Shown here in pieces: positions 7,847 through 17,680 of a stretch of 64,000 bases of DNA. Every line of letters begins with the position of its first letter. The first letter of the stretch is position 1. Made by a program: the position numbers and the translations under genes. The DNA is taken from NCBI GenBank assembly GCA_029249445.1, contig JAQWHI010000006.1, positions 1 through 64,000 on the forward strand. The letters are read 5' to 3'. The DNA is from Crocinitomicaceae bacterium. GTDB lineage: Bacteria > Bacteroidota > Bacteroidia > Flavobacteriales_D > Crocinitomicaceae. The notes below the pieces were generated by a model. The model had not been told where the DNA came from. It did no database searches and saw only the letters and a list, made by a program, of their open reading frames with translations.

Positions 7847-9064
7847 TTAGGCAGGTGATATCACCTTATTTACCGCTTTAACTACTGCACCAATAACAGT
7901 TCGTACTTGATCATCAGATAAGTTGAAATAGACGGGAAGACTAATCTCATTGGCATAACTGTTATACGCTTCGGGATAATCGGTCATTTGATATCCGCGT
8001 TTCTTATATGCAGTCAATAAAGGTAGTGGCTGAAAGTGAACATTTACTGAAACATCCTGCTCAAAAATCTCTTGAACAATTGCATCACGTTGTGTTTCAG
8101 TTATACCTGCAACTCTTAGCAAGTAAAGGTGGTAACTTGAAGTCTTCCGATCCGTCTTGTAAAGCGGTCGTATCGCCCAGTCTTCATTTTGAAATCCGAA
8201 GTCATACAACTGAAAAATCGCTTTCCTTCGATCCAAATTCTCCTGATAACGCTGCAATTCAACCAATCCGATAGCTGCTTGCAAATCTGTCATATTGCAC
8301 TTAAAGCCAGGCTCTTCGACATCATACTTCCAATTGCCTTTTTGTGTTTTGGCGAGTGCATCCTTACTTTGACCGTGAAGAATTTTACTACACATTTCTT
8401 TATAGATTGCAGCATGATCGAAACCCTCTGGAAGATTAAAGCAAAGTGCTCCTCCCTCTGCTGTCGTTAAATTTTTGACTGCATGAAAAGAATATGTCGC
8501 AATATCGGACTGAAGTGCAGCTTGCTTCCCATTCATCACAGCACCAAAACTATGAGCGGCATCACTGAGAAGTAAAATACGCCCTAAGGTATTCTGAAGT
8601 TCATTGTTCCCTCTGAACTTAGATTTAATCTCGGGCTCGTTAATGAGTTCCATCAAATGATCATAGTCCGCTGGAAACCCTGAAATATCGACCGCTAAAA
8701 TGGCTTTCGTCCTTGGAGTGATTGCCTCACGAACCCGATCTACACTCAGATTAAAATCTTCTTTGCTAATATCTATCATAACGGGTTTGGCTCCAGCGTG
8801 CACAATTACATTTGCACTTGCACAATAGGTGTAAGCCGGAATGATTATCTCATCACCTTCTTTAATTCCCCACCAATCCAATAAAACTTGCATGCCCATT
8901 GTCCATGAATTCACGGCAACAGTGGCTTTGCATCCAATGTACTTCGTAATCTCCTTTTCGAATTTTTTTGTTCTAGGTCCTGTAGTGATCCAACCAGACT
9001 TCAACGCTTCGGTAACCTCTGCAATAGTGGCATCGTCAATACGAGGAGGAGAAAATGGTATCAT
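7847..9064 (-). CDS. DegT/DnrJ/EryC1/StrS-family PLP aminotransferase
   Basis: PLP-dependent transaminase that aminates a keto-sugar nucleotide, 405 residues. The N-terminal segment IPFSPPRIDDATIAEV and SGWITTGP are family hallmarks. The PLP-contacting Asp is at 168 (LLSDAAHSFGA) and the Schiff-base Lys is K197 in SFHAVKNLTTAEGG. It lies between a WbpI-type epimerase and a PglC-like transferase, so it likely makes an amino sugar for cluster A. A matching UDP-GlcNAc 4,6-dehydratase is not in the window. It is distinct from the WbpE-like aminotransferase of cluster B. Confidence 0.9.
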   Translation of the reverse strand: MIPFSPPRIDDATIAEVTEALKSGWITTGPRTKKFEKEITKYIGCKATVAVNSWTMGMQVLLDWWGIKEGDEIIIPAYTYCASANVIVHAGAKPVMIDISKEDFNLSVDRVREAITPRTKAILAVDISGFPADYDHLMELINEPEIKSKFRGNNELQNTLGRILLLSDAAHSFGAVMNGKQAALQSDIATYSFHAVKNLTTAEGGALCFNLPEGFDHAAIYKEMCSKILHGQSKDALAKTQKGNWKYDVEEPGFKCNMTDLQAAIGLVELQRYQENLDRRKAIFQLYDFGFQNEDWAIRPLYKTDRKTSSYHLYLLRVAGITETQRDAIVQEIFEQDVSVNVHFQPLPLLTAYKKRGYQMTDYPEAYNSYANEISLPVYFNLSDDQVRTVIGAVVKAVNKVISPA

Positions 9065-9074
9065 CTTTCTTAAA

Positions 9075-10151
9075 TTAAAAATTTAGCACAACATCAACAA
9101 TTTGCTCACCCGAGCGACCATCGCCGTAGAGTTTTGTCGAAAAATCAGATGTTTTATTGAGCATTTCCAAAGCAAACTTTTGGATCAAAGCACCGTCAGC
9201 ACCGGCAAGTTTGTTCGCTCCGTTTGCAACGAGCTCCACCCATTCGGTTTCGTCACGTAAGGTAACACAATTCTTTTCAAAAAAATAGGCTTCTTTTTGA
9301 AGTCCGCCGCTGTCTGTCATCACAAGGCTACAATTCTTCAATAATTCAATCATATCGAAATAACCAACAGGATCAATTAAATCGATCTTTAATTTGAATC
9401 CATATTTATCAAGTAACTTCGCTGTTCGGGGGTGCAGTGGCATAACGATTCGAGTTGACTCATGAATTTTATTCAAGGCCTCAACAATTGAATGCAATCG
9501 CTCTGGATCATCTGTATTTTCAGCACGATGAAGTGTACAAAGAATAAACTTCCCTTCTAAAATTCTTTTTGGCAGCGTCATTTTCTCACCTGAATGCTGT
9601 GCATAATACAATGCAGCATCTAGCATCACATCTCCACTTCGTTCAATTTTTGCATCAATTGAGTCATAACCCTCATTCATCAGGTTATCCACTGCTGCTT
9701 GCGTAGGGGCAAACAAAACATCCGAAATTCGATCCGTTAAAATTCGATTTACCTCCTCAGGCATTTGCATGTTGAAACTTCGCAGTCCTGCCTCGATATG
9801 CGCCACTCGAATCTGTAGCTTTTTTGCTGCTAATGCTCCCGCAATTGTTGAATTTGTATCACCATAAACAATCACCCAGTCTGGTTTCTCTTTCATCAAA
9901 ACCTCCTCAATCTTTTCGAGCATCTGACCAGTCATCGCACCATGTCCAAGACCATTTATACTTAAATTATACTTGGGGCGTGGAATCTCCATTTCTTCAA
10001 AAAATATGTCTGACATATTGTGATCAAAATGTTGACCAGTATGTACAAGGATTTCCTCAACATCATCTCTTTTCTGAAGCAATCGACTGATTACTGCAGC
10101 TTTTACAAATTGTGGCCGAGCTCCTATTATTGTTATAATTTTTTGTTTCAT
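9075..10151 (-). CDS. UDP-GlcNAc 2-epimerase family, WbpI-like
   Basis: Non-hydrolysing 2-epimerase, cytosolic, 358 residues. Motifs: IGARPQFVKAA at the N-terminus, YGDTNSTIAGA, HIEAGLRSFN, MPEEVNRILTD, and CTLHRAEN. The C-terminal region TDSGGLQKEAYFF with ETEWVELV resembles WbpI/WlbD (UDP-GlcNAc3NAcA 2-epimerase) more than the enterobacterial WecB type, which usually has SGGLQEEA and different residues here. That assignment fits the WbpA/B/D/E-like set in cluster B. Plain UDP-ManNAc synthesis (WecB function) remains possible. A gap of 40 bases separates it from the upstream glycosyltransferase. Confidence 0.88.
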   Translation of the reverse strand: MKQKIITIIGARPQFVKAAVISRLLQKRDDVEEILVHTGQHFDHNMSDIFFEEMEIPRPKYNLSINGLGHGAMTGQMLEKIEEVLMKEKPDWVIVYGDTNSTIAGALAAKKLQIRVAHIEAGLRSFNMQMPEEVNRILTDRISDVLFAPTQAAVDNLMNEGYDSIDAKIERSGDVMLDAALYYAQHSGEKMTLPKRILEGKFILCTLHRAENTDDPERLHSIVEALNKIHESTRIVMPLHPRTAKLLDKYGFKLKIDLIDPVGYFDMIELLKNCSLVMTDSGGLQKEAYFFEKNCVTLRDETEWVELVANGANKLAGADGALIQKFALEMLNKTSDFSTKLYGDGRSGEQIVDVVLNF

Positions 10152-10191
10152 AAAATGGTCTTAACTCTTTAGTCAACAGCAAAGCTAGTGA

Positions 10192-11208
10192 TTATCTCGA
10201 CATCCGTTTTTGATTTTGAGAAGGTTTTCTATTTAATATCATAAATTGAATCAGTCCAATTAAATAGCCCAATCCATAACTAATATGGAGCATTAAATAC
10301 GTGAAAATTAAACTTACAAATTCAGTACTATTTTTAGCATTCTTGGTACTGAAAATAATATTCAATACAATGTGAATCACAGTAGGAGCCAACCACAGTA
10401 CCCCAAAGTTTGAACCAAATAAGAATGCCAAAGGAACAGTAAATAAATACAACACAAAAAAAGGCGGTACCAATTGCCTCATGGTCGTTATTCCACCATG
10501 CTTTTTATTTACATAGACCTTCCAATAACCATATTGATAGAACTGCCGGCGCAAACCTTTAAAGTTTCCTCGCACATAATACTTTAATGAAATATCATGA
10601 TCATAAAATACCTTACCTCCCTCTTTATGAACTCGATAATTGAAATCATCATCTTGATTTCGAATCAACTCTTCATCAAAGAAACCTATCTTTTCAAAAA
10701 CCCAATAAGGATACATCGGACTCGTCACGGTATCCGTATATCCTGATTTAGAAAGTGTTCTAAAATTGCCAATACCCATGCCGAAACTCGTTCCCATTGC
10801 TTTAGCGATTGTTTCTCCCGTGCCATTAACATATTCATTGATGATTCGTCCGCCAACACACCAAATTGCTGAATTTTCAGTCAAGCGTTGAATACAACAC
10901 ATCAAATAATTTTGACTTAGGATATGACGAGCTCCGACAATTTGTACGAAATCCACCTTCCCTCCTTCATAAATACCCCAATTAAACGCAAAAGGTGTCA
11001 ACTCTTTTTTGTTGTCTACCAAATAAAGCGTTGAATACTTCAATTTTAATTCATTAATAACCTCTCGAGTTCCATCATCAGACATACCATCAACAACAAA
11101 AACGGACATATCAATATTGGTCGGTAATTCACATTTGTAAATTGCATCGATGCATTCGGCAATATATAAAGCCTCATTCCTACACGGTACGACTACTGTT
11201 AATTTCAT
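10192..11208 (-). CDS. Family 2 glycosyltransferase with C-terminal membrane helices
   Basis: GT-A fold enzyme adding a sugar to a lipid-linked glycan on the cytosolic face. Its 338 residues start LTVVVPCRNEALYIAECIDA, with the nucleotide-binding FVVDGMSDDGT at about 37-47 and an acidic RNQDDDFNYRVHKEGG (ED-type motif) near residue 185. Two to three hydrophobic helices follow residue 245, ending with a basic tail. Its ATG overlaps the TGA of the upstream membrane polymerase (ATGA, 4 bases). The acceptor and donor sugars cannot be read from sequence. Confidence 0.88.
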   Translation of the reverse strand: MKLTVVVPCRNEALYIAECIDAIYKCELPTNIDMSVFVVDGMSDDGTREVINELKLKYSTLYLVDNKKELTPFAFNWGIYEGGKVDFVQIVGARHILSQNYLMCCIQRLTENSAIWCVGGRIINEYVNGTGETIAKAMGTSFGMGIGNFRTLSKSGYTDTVTSPMYPYWVFEKIGFFDEELIRNQDDDFNYRVHKEGGKVFYDHDISLKYYVRGNFKGLRRQFYQYGYWKVYVNKKHGGITTMRQLVPPFFVLYLFTVPLAFLFGSNFGVLWLAPTVIHIVLNIIFSTKNAKNSTEFVSLIFTYLMLHISYGLGYLIGLIQFMILNRKPSQNQKRMSR

Positions 11209-12449
11209 GTCTGAATATGTTCTTTATCCTTTTCAAGGACTTTTAATGATAGAAGAAGTAAAAATAAAGTCACGGGGATCAATCCAGCCTGCGTTTCTAA
11301 AAATGATTCGAACAACATCGTCAATACAAATGTTGATGTTGTGATAAAAAGTATCAAATTTCGCTTTCGAATGGCAATAGCAAACGAAGTTAAAAATGCA
11401 AAGAACATCGGGAGCAATCCCACGAGACCTAACTGCACACCCGTATTCAAATATTGATTGTGCGAGTTAAGACTGTGTTCAACAACTCCTAAATTTCCGA
11501 GCTCCTCGTTGCGCTGATCTAAGGCATCTCGAACATCTCCTGTTCCCACACCAACAAAAGGATGTTCAGAGAACAACTGAAGAGATGTAGTCCACATTAT
11601 CATCCTCGAGGCACTACTTTCAAAAGATGTATTCGAAGTTGACTGGTGGTTTACAAATCCATTCACCATTAATTCAAACCGTGAACTAAGCCGATCACTC
11701 GATCCAATACCAACAGCAAATGCAAAGATGAAAAATAGGACAGTAAGCACTGCATAACCTCTTTTGTAGTGCTTTGCAATAAGATAATAACCAATCGGAA
11801 CAATCAAAACAAGAAGAATTAGGATTCCCGCTTTTGAAAATGTGAGTGCCGTACTAACAAGAAAAACAACGCTCAATAAGAAGTAATAGTTTCGCCACTT
11901 GGCATCATCAAAAAACCGAACAATCGAAATCAATGCTCCTAACGCAAGATACGTGGCAAAGTAACTTCGATGCATCAAAAATGAAAAATACGATTCTGTA
12001 AAGTACCCGAAGTGGTTATCTTCTGGTGCATCAATCGATCGAAAAACAGCATAGGAATAACAAACAAATACAGCAATCAACAGAGCAATTAAATAGGTGT
12101 TCACGATATGTTTTATTTTCAATCGAAGCTTTGTACTAACGAGAAAAATAGGAACGGCTATGAGAGACGCTTTCATACCAATATCAGCTACTCCAAATTC
12201 AGTGTTTGTCGTATTCAACATCCCTGAAACATGAGCAAGAAAAAAGAGAACAAACCAAACAAACGGATAGCGAATACTGAATAATTTTTTAATTTCTTTT
12301 GTGTCATTTCGAACTGCGATTAAGGTCAATGCGCAAAGCACCATAACCGCAGGCATTACTTTGTTCCAAACTGCAAAAATCAAGATCAACAGTATGATAC
12401 CATAATCTGGCAGCCTCCAATTGTTCGCTATTTGTTTCAAGTTCATCAT
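11205..12449 (-). CDS. O-antigen polymerase/ligase-type membrane protein (Wzy or WaaL), copy 1
   Basis: Multi-pass inner-membrane protein of about 414 residues with roughly 11-12 helices. The large periplasmic loop contains the Wzy_C-like motif HPFVGVGTGDVRDAL and HSLNSHNQYLNTGVQLGLVG, which is characteristic of WaaL/Wzy. It would polymerise repeat units or ligate glycan to an acceptor. The chosen ATG at 12449 overlaps the flippase stop (ATGA); an earlier TTG at 12467 is less likely. A second protein of this class lies at 15050-16378; which one is polymerase and which is ligase is not decidable here. Confidence 0.85.
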   Translation of the reverse strand: MMNLKQIANNWRLPDYGIILLILIFAVWNKVMPAVMVLCALTLIAVRNDTKEIKKLFSIRYPFVWFVLFFLAHVSGMLNTTNTEFGVADIGMKASLIAVPIFLVSTKLRLKIKHIVNTYLIALLIAVFVCYSYAVFRSIDAPEDNHFGYFTESYFSFLMHRSYFATYLALGALISIVRFFDDAKWRNYYFLLSVVFLVSTALTFSKAGILILLVLIVPIGYYLIAKHYKRGYAVLTVLFFIFAFAVGIGSSDRLSSRFELMVNGFVNHQSTSNTSFESSASRMIMWTTSLQLFSEHPFVGVGTGDVRDALDQRNEELGNLGVVEHSLNSHNQYLNTGVQLGLVGLLPMFFAFLTSFAIAIRKRNLILFITTSTFVLTMLFESFLETQAGLIPVTLFLLLLSLKVLEKDKEHIQT

Positions 12450-13702
12450 TTTCTTTTCCAAAACCAAGGCATATCAATTAATCGTGAACTGACTCCCCAA
12501 GTTACAATAAATTGCAATCCCATCGCAATCATGGTTGCGACAGCAGCACCCTGAAGCCCATATTTTGGAATGAACATAAAATTCAAAATTACATTTACAA
12601 TCGCCACACCAAATGAAGTCATCGCGATAATAAAAGTCTTCTCTAAATAATAGATGTATACACTGACCATTTTGTACATCCCATTAAAAGCAAATCCCAA
12701 AGCAATCCATAAGACCAATTGCATTCCCTCACTGAATCTGTCTCCAATAAAGTAAGTGTAAATAATAGGAAGCATTAGCCACAAGAAAAAGACAAGAAGC
12801 AATATTCCAATCAAATAATAATACGTGATTTTAACCATTCTACTTTTGTCATTTTCACTTCCTCCTTTGAGCTTTTGAAAGGCCCAAGGAACCCATGCTT
12901 GATTGAATGAGTTCTGGAGCAATCCGATTGCTTGACCAATCATGAAACCAACAGTATAAATTCCGTTGTCTGCCTGACCATGGTAATAGGTAATAATTAA
13001 CTTGTCAGAATACATTATGATTACGCCACTCAATGTATGCGGAATGAGAGGAACTCCGAACTTTACAGCATGTCTCAAGAAGTCCATACTGAACGAACCA
13101 AAAAGTAAATTTTTGCGCATCAAGAGAACCAACGCAACAACAGAACCTAGTCCATATGCTGCCATCATACCGTAAATAGAACCTTCGAAATTCATTTCCA
13201 ACCCGATGACGAAAAATAGGACAAGAGATAGTTCAATGAGCGTTCGAACAATACGAAAGATACCATAGTTAATTGCAGCATCTTCCATTCTCCATATAGC
13301 AAGTAGAACTTCAATGATCACGTTAAAGAGTGCATACAGAGCGATAAAATAAAGGAAGAACTTTGGAACTTTTATAAACTCCTCCAAAGTTCCACCCAAA
13401 AAGAGAAGAGCGATTGAAAACAGAAGAGTTAGTGTCAAAGCCAATCGAAGCCCCGTTGACATGTAGCTTTGATTGTCTACCTCCTCTTTTATGTATTGCA
13501 CCTGGACTGAAGCCATAAGGTTTATGCCGACCAGTGGTACCATGAAATTTGCTATGGCATTAAAATTTGAAAGTACACCATAATCCGAGGGATCAAGATA
13601 ACGAGTTAAAACGGGCAACAATAAAAATGGAATGGCCGCATTTAGTACATTCGAGATTGTATAAATCCCCATTGACTTCACTATGTTAATGTTGCGCTTC
13701 AT
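12446..13702 (-). CDS. Wzx-type oligosaccharide flippase, copy 1
   Basis: Membrane protein of 418 residues with about 12-14 helices in the polysaccharide-synthase (MOP/MATE) superfamily. It starts with IYTISNVLNAAIPFLLLPVLTRYLDPSDYG, the hallmark N-terminal region, followed by later PLIPHTLSGVIIMYSDKLI. Its job is flipping undecaprenyl-linked repeat units to the periplasmic side. Its ATG overlaps the stop of the 457-residue transferase (ATGA) and it overlaps the next polymerase gene. A second, sequence-distinct flippase is encoded at 16378-17649. Confidence 0.9.
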   Translation of the reverse strand: MKRNINIVKSMGIYTISNVLNAAIPFLLLPVLTRYLDPSDYGVLSNFNAIANFMVPLVGINLMASVQVQYIKEEVDNQSYMSTGLRLALTLTLLFSIALLFLGGTLEEFIKVPKFFLYFIALYALFNVIIEVLLAIWRMEDAAINYGIFRIVRTLIELSLVLFFVIGLEMNFEGSIYGMMAAYGLGSVVALVLLMRKNLLFGSFSMDFLRHAVKFGVPLIPHTLSGVIIMYSDKLIITYYHGQADNGIYTVGFMIGQAIGLLQNSFNQAWVPWAFQKLKGGSENDKSRMVKITYYYLIGILLLVFFLWLMLPIIYTYFIGDRFSEGMQLVLWIALGFAFNGMYKMVSVYIYYLEKTFIIAMTSFGVAIVNVILNFMFIPKYGLQGAAVATMIAMGLQFIVTWGVSSRLIDMPWFWKRK

Positions 13703-15072
13703 TCGACTGTTCTATTCAAAAAATTTTGAATGTTGTGCTTGTATCCTGGTTTGATATTGAATCGATTGCTCTCTTGTATAACTCGTTTATCTATAAATTG
13801 AATTTTTTCAATGGCCGCAATAAATGATGGAACCGTATCTACTATTTTTGTAAAGGGATTGTCTTTTAACTTCGATGATAAGTGCGTAACCGACAAACCA
13901 TCGATATTCACAAGGATATTTTGACGCCCCAATGACAGCGCCTCAATTGCTGTTGTAGAATATACCGTAACGTGCACATCAGATTCAATTAATGCTGCAT
14001 AAACACTGTCATTACTAAATTCTACAGAGTGCAATGCAGGATATTTTTTGAGATAATATTCTGGCGATGTTCTGCGTGTTTGGACGATTATTTCAATTGA
14101 ATTTATTTGCTCACTCAAATCAGCGATGAAAGAGGCGAATTTATCTCCAATTGCAGTATCTTGAAGTGCAAATAGCACACGCAATGGCTGTGAAAAATAA
14201 CTTTTTTCATCCTTATCAGAATAATGATCCAGAATAAAACTCCCAACGGGGATCACATCTTTGACAGGAAACGCATTTCCGTTTCCAAATACATTTAATT
14301 CTTGTTCACCTACGGTTACAATTTGATCTGGAAATTGAACAGGATCAAATGATTGCTTGTACCAATACGCACTGTGATTTGAGGTAATTAGACCGTGTTG
14401 AAATTCTACAACCTGAATTCCCTTTTCTTTAAATGCGCGAATGTATCCGAAATTGGTATAGCTTACACTGACATATACCACTTTCGGATTTGGCAATACC
14501 TTCAACCAAAAACGCATCATTCTATACTGCGACAAATACTTTTTTATGATCTCTTTCTGAGAAATACTGCTCTCGAATTGCAAGTTCAGCTCCACCAATA
14601 CCTCCTCATTTGTGATTTTTGGTAAGCGCAAAATAAAACGAGAGTAAAACTCCTCTAGAAGAATGAAAATTGACTTCGACACAGCCCTCTTAGAGGCTAT
14701 TTTACGATAGGGGTAATAGGTGAAAAGACGCAATTCAATTAGGAGCATTTTTTTTCCGCATTCGTTCCCAATATAATCGAAAAGTTTGTCGTAATATTTT
14801 CCATTTACAAGACGGCGTTCTGTGCTATTGGTAAATGCCCAAATTTCATTTTTCGAAAATAAATTCCAACAACCATAGAAGACCGAAAGAACTTGTCGAA
14901 ACAACAACCCAATTGTTTTCTTTTGTAATGTTTCAGTCCCTGTCTGTTCCTTATAAAGTATCTTACTACGAAGCCATGGATAAATCTGGAAAACACGTCC
15001 AAACTTCTCCACGGTGATTGTATTCACGTCAATTTTACCCTCAATGTCCTCAATCTTCTCTTGCGTAGTCAT
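13699..15072 (-). CDS. Putative GT-B-like glycosyl/glycerophosphate transferase of cluster A
   Basis: A cytosolic protein of 457 residues without clear membrane helices. I do not recognise a named family. The visible clues are VVEFQHG (residues 222-227), a motif common in capsule-polysaccharide and CDP-glycerol transferase-like proteins, then IPVGSFIL, and a C-terminal VTVYSTTAIEALSLGRQNILV (about 370-390), which resembles the nucleotide-binding half of GT-B enzymes. It overlaps its upstream neighbour by 23 bases and its downstream flippase by 4, so it is firmly within the cluster. The role is probably transfer of a sugar or alditol phosphate; this is inference. Confidence 0.72.
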   Translation of the reverse strand: MTTQEKIEDIEGKIDVNTITVEKFGRVFQIYPWLRSKILYKEQTGTETLQKKTIGLLFRQVLSVFYGCWNLFSKNEIWAFTNSTERRLVNGKYYDKLFDYIGNECGKKMLLIELRLFTYYPYRKIASKRAVSKSIFILLEEFYSRFILRLPKITNEEVLVELNLQFESSISQKEIIKKYLSQYRMMRFWLKVLPNPKVVYVSVSYTNFGYIRAFKEKGIQVVEFQHGLITSNHSAYWYKQSFDPVQFPDQIVTVGEQELNVFGNGNAFPVKDVIPVGSFILDHYSDKDEKSYFSQPLRVLFALQDTAIGDKFASFIADLSEQINSIEIIVQTRRTSPEYYLKKYPALHSVEFSNDSVYAALIESDVHVTVYSTTAIEALSLGRQNILVNIDGLSVTHLSSKLKDNPFTKIVDTVPSFIAAIEKIQFIDKRVIQESNRFNIKPGYKHNIQNFLNRTVE

Positions 15073-16378
15073 AGCTATCTTTAAATTTGAGCGTTAGTAG
15101 AACAATGAACATCACATCCAAGTAGGAAAATCCCCAAAAAATTCCATAATTGAACAATGAATATAAAAGTACCGTCAGAAGGACGAGATAATTTTTTGAT
15201 CTAAAATTGAACCAATAAAATAGCAGGTATAAGCCAAAGATGAGTATTCCATTCGCCGCAATTAGCATAAGAAAAGAATTGTGCGCATGGAGGAGTTTGT
15301 ACTTCTCCGTTTTCTCCTGCCATGATCGCAACATCATGCGAGAACTGCCATTCCCAAATAATAAATTGTTTTCAATGAAATTCAAATAATTGATCCAAAT
15401 AAGCTTTCTTCCTGAAGATTGAATGTTCTCAGCCGGTGCCATTAGCTTTTCTCCCCATCCCTGGTGTGACGGATTCATTTCTCCAGGAACAATATCAATT
15501 GCATGAGTTTCAGAACAGCTTGTTGGATCAATACGTTCTTGCGGAGACAAAATCGATTGATGTACCGATTCTGCTTCATGTTCTCCCCGAAATAGTTGAT
15601 GAACTACCTGCCCATAAAATACAATTGTAAAAAACAGCAATACTGCAGCAAACTGAAAGCTAGGAGAATAAAAAACACGCCGGTCCTTAATTCCTAAATA
15701 GACCCCGTACACCAAACGACCAATCCAAAAAACAATTAAAACTAGTATTACAGATCGACTGAAAGAGATCAAGACACCAGCCAAAAGAAGCAGACGAAAT
15801 AACCAAGCCACTAGCTTAGAAATCCGGACGTACTCAAGTAAAATAAAAGCAAGCAAAATTTTATACCCGAAAATGGAAGAGTTAGCACTCAAACCAAAAC
15901 AGCGGCTATTGTACAATAAGGAGCGATCTACGATTTCATTGTAGTCGACAGATCCGAAAAAAACTGAGCGATAACCCGTGAAATATTCAAAAACCCCAAC
16001 AAACACCTCCAATAAAGTAATCAGAATCAGAAACTTAAACACTTTTGGATTACCATAAAATTTAGATATCAAAATAAGTAGAGGAAAAAGGTAAAAGGAT
16101 GCGTAATAATCACGCAAACACAAAATATCGATACCATTGAAGATTTTGTTCCCAAGTGAGATTAAAAATAGAAGTGCTATGAGCCAAAACGATGTCAAAT
16201 AGTTTCGTGCAAAAGGGTTCTTCTTAAATGCAATTGCCTCACTGAGCAGTGCTTTTCGTTCGAAAAAAAGAATAGCGCCAATTGCAATCAAAAAAAACTC
16301 TACGCGAACATAAGCAAGCGTTGGAAGATATAGCAAGATTGCATAAAAGGCATATTTGAAGTTCTCACTAATCGCCAT
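15050..16378 (-). CDS. O-antigen polymerase/ligase-type membrane protein (Wzy or WaaL), copy 2
   Basis: About 442 residues with many hydrophobic helices and a large periplasmic loop. In the loop and after it are QSSGRKLIWINYLNFIENN, FGNGSSRMM and LLHAHNSFLMLIAANG. The HAHNSFL stretch is the Wzy_C signature His region. It overlaps the downstream transferase by 23 bases and its ATG shares one base with the upstream flippase stop (TGATG). It pairs with flippase copy 2, as copy 1 pairs with the other flippase, so the cluster contains two export/polymerisation pairs. Confidence 0.82.
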   Translation of the reverse strand: MAISENFKYAFYAILLYLPTLAYVRVEFFLIAIGAILFFERKALLSEAIAFKKNPFARNYLTSFWLIALLFLISLGNKIFNGIDILCLRDYYASFYLFPLLILISKFYGNPKVFKFLILITLLEVFVGVFEYFTGYRSVFFGSVDYNEIVDRSLLYNSRCFGLSANSSIFGYKILLAFILLEYVRISKLVAWLFRLLLLAGVLISFSRSVILVLIVFWIGRLVYGVYLGIKDRRVFYSPSFQFAAVLLFFTIVFYGQVVHQLFRGEHEAESVHQSILSPQERIDPTSCSETHAIDIVPGEMNPSHQGWGEKLMAPAENIQSSGRKLIWINYLNFIENNLLFGNGSSRMMLRSWQEKTEKYKLLHAHNSFLMLIAANGILIFGLYLLFYWFNFRSKNYLVLLTVLLYSLFNYGIFWGFSYLDVMFIVLLTLKFKDSYDYARED

Positions 16379-17649
16379 CAAACCAGTCTCTTTTTATCAT
16401 TTCTCCTGATTATTATACCGTAATATACAAGCAAAAGAAGATTAATCCCAATTTGAGTCAACGCCACAATTTCCAATAAATCTTCCAAAGGAATTTGATT
16501 GTTCAAATAAATAGGAACGACCGTTGCCAAAATAAGACAAAGCGTTCGAATAATGTTCAGAGCAAAATAACTGCCTTGTTGCTTCAGAACAATAGGCAAA
16601 AAAGAGATTGGAGAGACAACAAAAAGAACCATCGACCACCAAGCAATCACTTCTGCGTATCGTCCTGCATCGCACCAATCAGCTCCCAAGAAAAACTGGA
16701 AGAGTTCTACCCCATACTCCGAAACAAGCCAAAAGGGGACAAATGAAACCAGTGACAGTCCAGCGACAAGCTTCAAAACAAAGGGCCCAATTTTTTGGTT
16801 CGCTTCTATAAGTTTAATAAGCTTTGCGAATAATGCTTGACCAATTGCTTCACCTACGAACATTAAAGGTAGGCGTAAAACAATATAGGCTTGACTGAAA
16901 GAGCCATAATCATGTGTACTACAAAACGAAACAATTATGGAGGCTAAAACAAGATCACGTGTAAGGTCAACGAGCACATGCGGCAGATTAAACAGGCGAA
17001 AATCGCGGTGTTTATGCATCAATTCCTTCTCTCTTACCGACCCTTTTTTGTAAGGGAATAACTTGAAAACACGAAAGACATCCTTTGCGTAGACCGCAAC
17101 CGCAGCAAACATTCCAATTAAAACACTGACAATCAATCCAACACCACCAAAATTTAAAAACCCAAATATGACTTTTAAACTGTTGGTTGAAAAAGATCGA
17201 ATCAAACGAGCGGCAGAAATAGTTTTAAATGCATCTTGTGCTAGTGACCAATACATCCCAATATTAAATAAGGCATGCAGCAACGCCCCAAGCGGAATAA
17301 AAAGTGCCACCCAAAACAATGCAAAACTGAAATCTTCCTTCCACGATAGAAAAGGCACGAAAAATAAAGATATTGCGCTAAATAAGACGGCAAATCGAGA
17401 AGCAAAACGCAGGATGGTATAGCGGTCTGAATCCTCTTTTTCTAGAGGGATTGCAAGCTCCATTCGAAGCGTAGCCACAACAGTAATAAATGTTACGATT
17501 TGCAAATAAAAATTGAGAACCCCAACTTCATCCGGAGTATAAACCCTAGAGATGATTGGCATAAAAGCGATGTTCAATACCTGAGCGATGACGGTACCAC
17601 TCAGAAGAACAACCAATGATTTTAAAAAGTCTCCTTTAAAAAGATCCAC
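16378..17649 (-). CDS. Wzx-type oligosaccharide flippase, copy 2 (GTG start)
   Basis: Polysaccharide-synthase/MOP-superfamily membrane protein, 423 residues, about 12 helices. Signature N-terminal region: LSGTVIAQVLNIAFMPIISRVYTPDEVG. The start codon is GTG; no in-frame ATG lies before the signature region. It is the first gene of cluster A, 31 bases after the rny stop codon and on the same strand, so cluster A may be partly co-transcribed with rny. It is only generally similar to flippase copy 1, so the two probably move different substrates. Confidence 0.88.
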   Translation of the reverse strand: MDLFKGDFLKSLVVLLSGTVIAQVLNIAFMPIISRVYTPDEVGVLNFYLQIVTFITVVATLRMELAIPLEKEDSDRYTILRFASRFAVLFSAISLFFVPFLSWKEDFSFALFWVALFIPLGALLHALFNIGMYWSLAQDAFKTISAARLIRSFSTNSLKVIFGFLNFGGVGLIVSVLIGMFAAVAVYAKDVFRVFKLFPYKKGSVREKELMHKHRDFRLFNLPHVLVDLTRDLVLASIIVSFCSTHDYGSFSQAYIVLRLPLMFVGEAIGQALFAKLIKLIEANQKIGPFVLKLVAGLSLVSFVPFWLVSEYGVELFQFFLGADWCDAGRYAEVIAWWSMVLFVVSPISFLPIVLKQQGSYFALNIIRTLCLILATVVPIYLNNQIPLEDLLEIVALTQIGINLLLLVYYGIIIRRNDKKRLV

Positions 17650-17680
17650 TCATTTATGATTGCATCCGAAGATGTCTGTT

